A DNA stretch of 11,691 bases from Symbiodinium natans. Taxonomy: Eukaryota; Sar; Dinophyceae; Suessiales; Symbiodiniaceae. The position numbers were made by a program, and so were the translations under genes. Below are positions 7,889-11,691 of the stretch, one piece after another (position 1 is the stretch's first letter; every line of letters begins with the position of its first letter). The stretch is from contig CAJNDS010002207.1 of NCBI GenBank assembly GCA_905221605.1, positions 574,501 to 586,191 on the forward strand. Direction: 5' to 3'. The notes under the pieces are model-generated. The model searched no databases. It was not told the DNA's origin and saw only the letters and a list, made by a program, of their open reading frames with translations.

Positions 7889-7973
7889 CCAGCACCGAGA
7901 TGCCTTCTCAGCGGACGCGCTACCAGGAGGGAGGGCTCTCCGGAAGAGAGCAGGAACGAAAACACGTTTAGGT

Positions 7974-8164
7974 TTTGAGGCATGATCTGGCCGTGGGCGA
8001 CCGTTCTTCGACTTTCAAATCTGAGCTGTGTGCAAGGAGCTGACACAGGGAGAAACGCCGCAGGTATTGCCTGGCCCTCGGTTTCAGAGACCTCGGGCTT
8101 TAGTCTCAGTGGCTTTTTCGTTCCTTGTGAATGTCGGAGAGCAAGCAGATTGGGGCGATGCACG
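7974..8164 (+). repeat. duplicated segment A, copy 1
   Basis: The segment aligns with 10241-10464. It starts with TTTGAGGCATG against TTTGAGGTATG, continues through TTCTTCGA.TTTCAAAT, and is strongest at 8041-8098 against 10361-10418 (53 of 58 identical, including TGACACAGGGAGAAA and TTCAGAGACCTCGGGC). Copy 1 then has about 24 extra bases before TTGTGAATGTCGGAGAGC, and both end near ATGCACG. The minus-strand frame is open across this block in both copies, but changes are mostly non-synonymous, so it gives no sign of a conserved gene. Confidence 0.85.
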
Positions 8165-8447
8165 GCAGCATTGGGCACTTAGGGGGGTTTGCCGATTCCC
8201 TGTGTAGAGCTTGTTCAGTTCGTATTTAAAGTGTTTCAATGCAACGGGGAGGTGAATGACAAAACTCAACGATGAAACCATCTTCTTTCCCACAGTTCCG
8301 CAAGCCACATCCGTCCCTTGAGAGTTTGTTACCCGATTGGATTTCTGGCACCTGTTCTACGCATGATTCAACCGGGGGCAACATTCGACTCTCTGCACTC
8401 CAAATTCACAACCAAAATAAGCACAGGTTGAAAGAAGATGTGGCTTC

Positions 8448-8462
8448 TGTGTGTGTGTGTGT
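8448..8462 (+). repeat. (TG)7 microsatellite
   Basis: An uninterrupted TG dinucleotide run of 15 bases. Confidence 0.95.
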
Positions 8463-8767
8463 ACAACCGCAAGTAGGGTTGCAACACTGTTGCAACTGTC
8501 AATGCAAGGTGGAAGGGGGATCAGGGCTCAGGATGTTGAATCCCACTGCCAGTTTGGAAAGTCAGGACCTGTTTCAGCAAACGGAAGCACTGTTCGAAAG
8601 TTAAGGCCCCAGTTAACCACTTCAGAGCAAAGATGTTTCACAGGGATTGCCGATGACTAGGCAGTCGAAAGGCTGGACAGTTGGGTGCTTACTCTTCTTA
8701 TCTCGCCTCTTCTTCCTTGGTAAACTTCATGACCAAGTGCGCGCCGGATAAGGTCTTGCCTTGCCAA

Positions 8768-8788
8768 TGTGTGTGTGTGGGTGGGTGG
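8768..8788 (+). repeat. (TG)n/(TGGG)n simple repeat
   Basis: TG dinucleotides followed by GTGGGTGGGTGG; uninterrupted G/T from 8768 to 8788. Confidence 0.9.
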
Positions 8789-8801
8789 CTCATGCCTCCC
8801 C

Positions 8802-8829
8802 TGCAAACATGCTGCAGCATGCCTTTGCA
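8802..8829. repeat. 13-bp-stem hairpin with two-base bulge
   Basis: TGCAAA-CATGCTG (8802-8814) is directly followed by CAGCATG-CC-TTTGCA (8815-8829). All 13 pairs match, with one CC bulge and no loop bases. The core CATGCTGCAGCATG is a perfect palindrome. It lies within ten bases of the right edge of the 0.67-kb extra segment, so it may mark an insertion terminus. Confidence 0.8.
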
Positions 8830-8837
8830 CAAATGGG

Positions 8838-9051
8838 CCTTGGCCCGGGCCCAAATCGTGACCAGTTGGCGTGCAAGGTGGGTCCGGCCTGATACTGAAA
8901 TCGAGCTTGACGCGAGTGCGCAACTTCAGCTTCACCCCCAGCGACACAGGGCTTGAGGGTCAGGCTTCCGGCTACAAAGTCGCAAGTTCCGAAGGCTCTG
9001 TTTGTCACGGGATAGGAAGCCAGAAAGGTTTACGTCATATCACGTTTGCTT
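8838..9051 (+). repeat. duplicated segment B, copy 1
   Basis: The segment aligns with 10486-10655. It begins with CCTTGGCCC. The best block is TGCAAGGTGGGTCCGGCCTG-ATA.TGAAATCGAG (from 8872), then ACGCGAGTGCG and CACAGGGCTT. After a gap of about 55 bases in copy 2, CCAGAAAGG and CGTTTGCTT match again (9020-9051). About 90 bases align without an indel, keeping the same frame open in both copies; 3 of 11 changed codons are silent, so no purifying selection is evident. Confidence 0.8.
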
Positions 9052-9752
9052 ATGTTTGCTTGATGGTGTGGTGCCACAAGAACCCTTTGTGCGATTCTTT
9101 GGATCCCATTTTCCGGTGTCAGGGCTATGAACTAAGAGGGCCTACAATTAGTCCCCACCCGCGTTCTCCAGGAGCTGCTGGATGGGCAGGGGGAAAAAAT
9201 CTACAAAGACTTCAAACAGCTTCTCTCTACAAAAAGAATGCTCTTTCGAGAAAAGTTTGGATCCCGATGTTTCTGATTTTCAAGTCAGATGGTGGTGCTT
9301 GGCTGAGGATCGGAGCAGTTCAGCGCCAACGGCAGCGGGACGCTGCGCCAGGCTCGAGCACAGCGTGCACGCTTCAAGGGCAAGAGGCCTCTAGGCGTTT
9401 GGAGGTTCACGTTGCGTTGGTTGCACGATTGGAAGAAGGCGCCAAGGTCTTGCAAACCCTTTCTAAGCTGACCGAGACTATGCATGTGGACACGTGCGAA
9501 AAAGTTTTTCCCGATTCCTCTCCAAGCCACAAATCGAAGATCCATACAGTGTCACCTTTTGAGCAACTGTGGCCACTGGAGGCACTCCGATCACAGCCCA
9601 AAGTGCGGCAGGCCGGGAGTTCTTCAGCGAGTGTTGATGACAAATGCCCGGCACATCCCGACATCTCAGTCCAACCTCTCTCACAGGCAGTCGATTCAAT
9701 CCCGAGATGTTTGCATTTTGATCTTGGGTCTTCGGCACTCAGGATCGGGTAG
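8871..9752 (+). CDS. 293-codon open frame spanning B1 and D2; doubtful gene
   Basis: This is the longest open frame outside the LINE. It begins only with a GTG; the first ATG comes some 60 codons in. It crosses segment B1, the junction with copy 2, and D2. The B part (QGGSGLI.KS..TRVR.FS) is open in the same frame at 10541-10634. The D part (LRIG..., APGS) is open in the same frame at 3078-3150. The middle and C-terminal residues include VALVARLEEGAKVLQTLSKL and a Ser-rich tail, with no domain I recognise. It may be decayed coding sequence of a duplicated gene or a chance opening. The ratio of silent to replacement changes in B argues against a constrained protein. Confidence 0.2.
   Translation: MQGGSGLILKSSLTRVRNFSFTPSDTGLEGQASGYKVASSEGSVCHGIGSQKGLRHITFAYVCLMVWCHKNPLCDSLDPIFRCQGYELRGPTISPHPRSPGAAGWAGGKNLQRLQTASLYKKNALSRKVWIPMFLIFKSDGGAWLRIGAVQRQRQRDAAPGSSTACTLQGQEASRRLEVHVALVARLEEGAKVLQTLSKLTETMHVDTCEKVFPDSSPSHKSKIHTVSPFEQLWPLEALRSQPKVRQAGSSSASVDDKCPAHPDISVQPLSQAVDSIPRCLHFDLGSSALRIG
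9292..9375 (+). repeat. duplicated segment D, copy 2
   Basis: Partner of 3067-3152 (see there). It opens the second D-E-C-A-B series and begins about 240 bases after the end of B1. Confidence 0.65.
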
Positions 9753-9913
9753 GGCTTTCGACGTTGTCAGTTTTAGGTTCATGGTCGTGCTCGTGGACGC
9801 GTGGGGCACGTTTGTCTTCCTATTTTTCGTGGTTAGACTTTCTTACTTGTTGGGGATGTCGTTTCAGGAAGTTTTCTTTATGGACTAGAAACCCTTGCCA
9901 AGCTGAAAATGTG
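9376..9913. other. unassigned spacer between D2 and E2
   Basis: No gene family is recognised. The 3' part of a plus frame (9484-9888) encodes a hydrophobic stretch (about 9780-9850, FMVVLVDAWGTFVFLFFVV) that could be a membrane segment by composition. It lies in T-rich DNA and has no conserved neighbour, so I do not call it a gene. Confidence 0.4.
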
Positions 9914-9999
9914 CAGGCCACGCTATGCCACCGCGCCCGTCGTGCATGCCCAAGGGCCGAGGGTTTGCAAGTGGCAAGCTTTATCATGATGAGCATGTT
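9914..9999 (+). repeat. duplicated segment E, copy 2
   Basis: Partner of 3781-3902, with CAGGCCACGC and ACCGCGCCCGTCGTGCA near its start and ATCATGATGAGCATG at its end. The end overlaps the left arm of the inverted repeat 9985-10099. Confidence 0.55.
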
Positions 10000-10099
10000 A
10001 TGGGGGTTTCGATAACACGTGACCCCGAATATAGGATCCCCTTACAGTAAGGACCCCAATAAGGTACCCCCAACATCGTAAACCCCCATGTGTATCATG
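9985..10099. repeat. inverted repeat enclosing phased C runs
   Basis: ATGGGGGTTT (10000-10009) faces AAACCCCCAT (10080-10089) exactly, with flanking CATGAT (9985-9990) facing ATCATG (10094-10099) and CGAT facing ATCG. The arms differ by a short insertion. The interior carries CCCC or CCCCC runs at about 10022, 10038, 10053, 10067 and 10083, i.e. every 14-16 bases, separated by A/T-rich spacers. It occupies the E2-C2 gap and has no counterpart that I can see in the E1-C1 gap. Confidence 0.65.
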
Positions 10100-10236
10100 T
10101 TGAGGTGGGAAAGTCTGACAGCAACGCTCGAAGACATCCAGGACTCCAAGCATCCAGCAACCTGAGAGGCATTCGATTCAATCGTACTGCCTTCTTTGAT
10201 GAAAACTGGAAAGCAATCGAATCATGCCTTGGCACG
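10093..10236 (+). repeat. duplicated segment C, copy 2
   Basis: Partner of 4246-4370. It contains extra bases relative to copy 1, including an ATTCGATTCAATCGTA stretch. GGCATTCGATT (10168-10178) and AATCGAATCATGCC (10215-10228) form an imperfect inverted repeat within it. Confidence 0.8.
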
Positions 10237-10240
10237 GGAG

Positions 10241-10464
10241 TTTGAGGTATGTTCAGGCACCAACAGCTTTGCCATGGGTGGCCATGAGGCTTGAAACCAT
10301 TCGAAACCCACAATCTACCCTTCTTCGAGTTTCAAATTTCCACTGACATGCGCGAGGAGCTGACACAGGGAGAAATGCCACAGGTATTGCCTGAGCCTCG
10401 GGTTCAGAGACCTCGGGCCCTTGTGAATGTCGGAGAGCCAGCAAGCAGGGAAGGACCATGCACG
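10241..10464 (+). repeat. duplicated segment A, copy 2
   Basis: Partner of 7974-8164. It lies about 5 bases after C2 and about 21 bases before B2, so it preserves what is probably the uninterrupted arrangement of the unit. A plus-strand frame stays open from here through B2 (10291-10809) but starts with TTG and has no motif I know. Confidence 0.85.
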
Positions 10465-10485
10465 ATATGCCGGTACATAGACGTG

Positions 10486-10655
10486 CCTTGCTTGGCCCAG
10501 CCGTTGTTGGCTTGCAATGGCTTGTCTGGCTTGTGGTCTTTGCAAGGTGGGTCCGGCCTGATAATGAAATCGAGGACGACGCGAGTGCGGCAATTCAGCT
10601 GTGCCCCTAGCGGCACAGGGCTTCAGGGCCAGAAAGGAATGCGTTTGCTTGCTCA
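10486..10655 (+). repeat. duplicated segment B, copy 2
   Basis: Partner of 8838-9051. It begins CCTTGCTTGGCCC and shares TGCAAGGTGGGTCCGGCCTG and ACGCGAGTGCGG with copy 1. It ends at CCAGAAAGG...CGTTTGCTT. No further D segment follows, so the series stops after two copies within this window. Confidence 0.8.
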
Positions 10656-11691
10656 TTGGTCGCAAGAGTTGCTAGTTTGCTGCTTTCGCCAAAAAAGGTG
10701 TCTGAAGAGGGCAGGGTTCGTTGGATGGATGTTTAGTTATTGGTGCGTGTCTATATATAAATGTATAAATGTATATAAACTGCAGAAAACAATAGCAAAG
10801 AGGCTTTAGAAGAGCGGCCCATACACCGAACGGCCATGCCCCTCCAAGACACCGCCACGAGCCGCCTCCAGGGCGCTCAGCCGAGGCCTGCAAAGCAGGA
10901 TGACTTGTCTGCATTTGCGTGCTAGCCTCAGAGGGCCTCAGACCTGAAGGCTCGAACATCACCGCTTCGAAACACTGTCGACAGGGTTTAGGGTGCCAGG
11001 TTTCGTCGTTGATGGCATGCGCCCCGTGCAGCGGTCGAGCCTTTAAATATAAGTAGTGAGCACGTTAGGTGGCCATCGACCACGTCCGCGGGATTGCAGA
11101 ACTGCCCTCAGTTGTCGTGATACCGCGAATTACGCACCAAACCTTGAGTTCGGGTTGGTTCCTTGCATGAGGACCTTTGACGGTTTGGAGAGCTCAGCCA
11201 GAATGAGCCGGTGGGGGATCAACATGATTTCGATTGCACCGCGATGGTGACTAAAATCAAAGCTCCTTTTTTTTGTTCTCGACTGCGCCTTGAGGATTAA
11301 AGGTTCTGGCCTTCAGGAATCCCAATAGAATAAGTGACCGTTCAGACCAGTTGCACGCACGCTCGTCCCAACCGGAAACATCATCAAAGTACGTCTCAAA
11401 GCGCATGCCAGAATACCCAAACAACGCCTCACGCTCACAATCAATATTTCAAGTTTGACTTGGCTGTGGTAGCTCGTAGGGTTTCTAAAGCCCTACAGTG
11501 GTGAGGCCTGCAAGAGGCTCAGTCTGCCAGGTCACCTGCGAATACTTCGCCCTCACGAAGTGCTTCGCCCCGGGCTTTATACAGAGAGCTATCCAGTTTG
11601 TGACACTGTCTTCTGTACAAACGACACTGGTTCGACTCTCCATAGTCTTTCTGGTAAGTGCAAGGAGAGCAGCTTGCGCAACATTAAGCAA
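10656..11691. other. unassigned right flank
   Basis: No gene is recognised in about one kilobase. It includes an A/T simple stretch at 10751-10779, a telomere-like GGGTTTAGGG at 10984-10993 and a small hairpin (ACTTCG 11544-11549 with CGAAGT 11556-11561). A minus-strand frame runs off the right end (11485-11691, at least 68 codons) without a recognisable motif; it could only be judged with more sequence. Confidence 0.5.
10751..10779. repeat. AT-rich simple stretch (TATATAAATGTATAAATG-like)
   Basis: It has two AAATGTAT words and TATATA runs. It looks like a TATA box by eye, but the lineage suspected here is not known to use a classical TATA box and no gene follows, so it is called only as low-complexity sequence. 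Confidence 0.8.

Larger units (their letters stand above)
4376..7965 (+). mobile_element. composite insertion: degraded LINE plus foldback element
   Basis: In copy 2, segments C and A are almost contiguous (10236 and 10241). In copy 1 they are separated by about 3.6 kb, so the extra DNA was inserted after, or only into, copy 1. The block contains a LINE-like ORF1 and broken endonuclease, then a foldback structure with a central pyrimidine tract. AACAC occurs at both edges (4371-4375 and 7961-7965) and GTTTAGG occurs just inside or at the edges (4398-4404 and 7966-7972). Either could be a target-site duplication, but both are short. Whether it is one insertion or two nested events is unknown. 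No poly(A) tail is visible. Confidence 0.6.
8165..8837. other. extra 0.67-kb segment present only in copy 1 (between A and B)
   Basis: In copy 2 only about 21 bases separate A and B. Here about 670 do, so this is a second insertion, or else a deletion in copy 2. It holds no recognised gene. It contains two TG simple repeats (8448-8462, 8768-8788) and a strong hairpin (8802-8829) just inside its right edge. Open frames are short and without motif. Confidence 0.55.

Noticed and set aside
7841-7935. tRNA-like A box (7849-7866) and, on the other strand, a GGTAGCGCGTCCG D-arm-like word (about 7911-7923)
   Set aside because: On neither strand do anticodon and T arms pair, no GGTTCGA-type B box lies at the right distance, and the plus-strand similarity is explained by a local hairpin.
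7555-7978. Small open frames with recurring peptide words across the foldback arms
   Set aside because: The peptide repeats follow from the DNA repeats, which are open in several frames and on both strands.
9484-9888. Membrane protein ending in a hydrophobic segment
   Set aside because: The hydrophobic run reflects T-rich DNA in one frame. The frame is alternative to the longer 8871-9752 frame and has no motif or conserved copy.
10741-10783. TATA-box promoter
   Set aside because: It is a low-complexity AT stretch with no downstream gene, and the suspected lineage is not known for classical TATA promoters.
1-11691. Spliced-leader relic marking a retroposed dinoflagellate cDNA
   Set aside because: I looked for the dinoflagellate leader's conserved 3' part and its reverse complement and found no match on either strand.

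Overview
The window looks like non-genic or gene-poor nuclear DNA from a eukaryote with a large, repeat-rich genome, most likely a dinoflagellate. Three things point that way. The one convincing protein is a LINE ORF1 whose layout (coiled coil, GGW...FVPG-x-RRG block, AGK-x-KRL basic patch, GAGW tail) matches my memory of dinoflagellate LINE ORF1 proteins. The open frame continues into the start of an APE-type endonuclease. Short TTTAGGG-like words (the plant/alga/dinoflagellate telomere motif) are scattered through the window. The lineage is an inference; no spliced-leader relic, rRNA, tRNA or host gene was found.

Layout. Positions 1-3066 hold no gene I can recognise. From 3067 onward the window is built from a series of short segments that occur twice, in the same order and orientation. 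I call them D, E, C, A, B. Copy 1 is D1 3067-3152, E1 3781-3902, C1 4246-4370, A1 7974-8164, B1 8838-9051. Copy 2 is D2 9292-9375, E2 9914-9999, C2 10093-10236, A2 10241-10464, B2 10486-10655. This is the signature of an old tandem duplication, or of two neighbouring copies of one long repeat. C and A are only about 5 bases apart in copy 2 but 3.6 kb apart in copy 1, so the comparison marks out a large insertion at about 4371-7973. A and B are about 20 bases apart in copy 2 but about 670 apart in copy 1, which marks a second extra segment at 8165-8837.

The 3.6-kb insertion has two parts. The first (about 4376-6615) is a degraded LINE: a purine-rich leader, an overlapping upstream open frame without ATG codons (4677-5144), an intact ORF1 (4951-5964, 337 aa) and a broken ORF2 that starts an endonuclease domain (5965-6615). 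It lacks any reverse transcriptase. ORF1 and ORF2 lie in the same frame, separated by one TGA. The second part (about 6865-7800) is a large foldback structure. Its arms are made of short reiterated units that pair with each other, and a 179-base pyrimidine tract (7290-7468) sits almost exactly at its centre. Nested palindromes fill its right half.

The remaining DNA (9376-9913 and 10656-11691) shows only small hairpins, TG, AT and GA simple repeats and open frames that look like chance. The most unusual items are the foldback/polypyrimidine element, the collinear duplicated blocks that date the insertions relative to each other, and the LINE's frame organisation.
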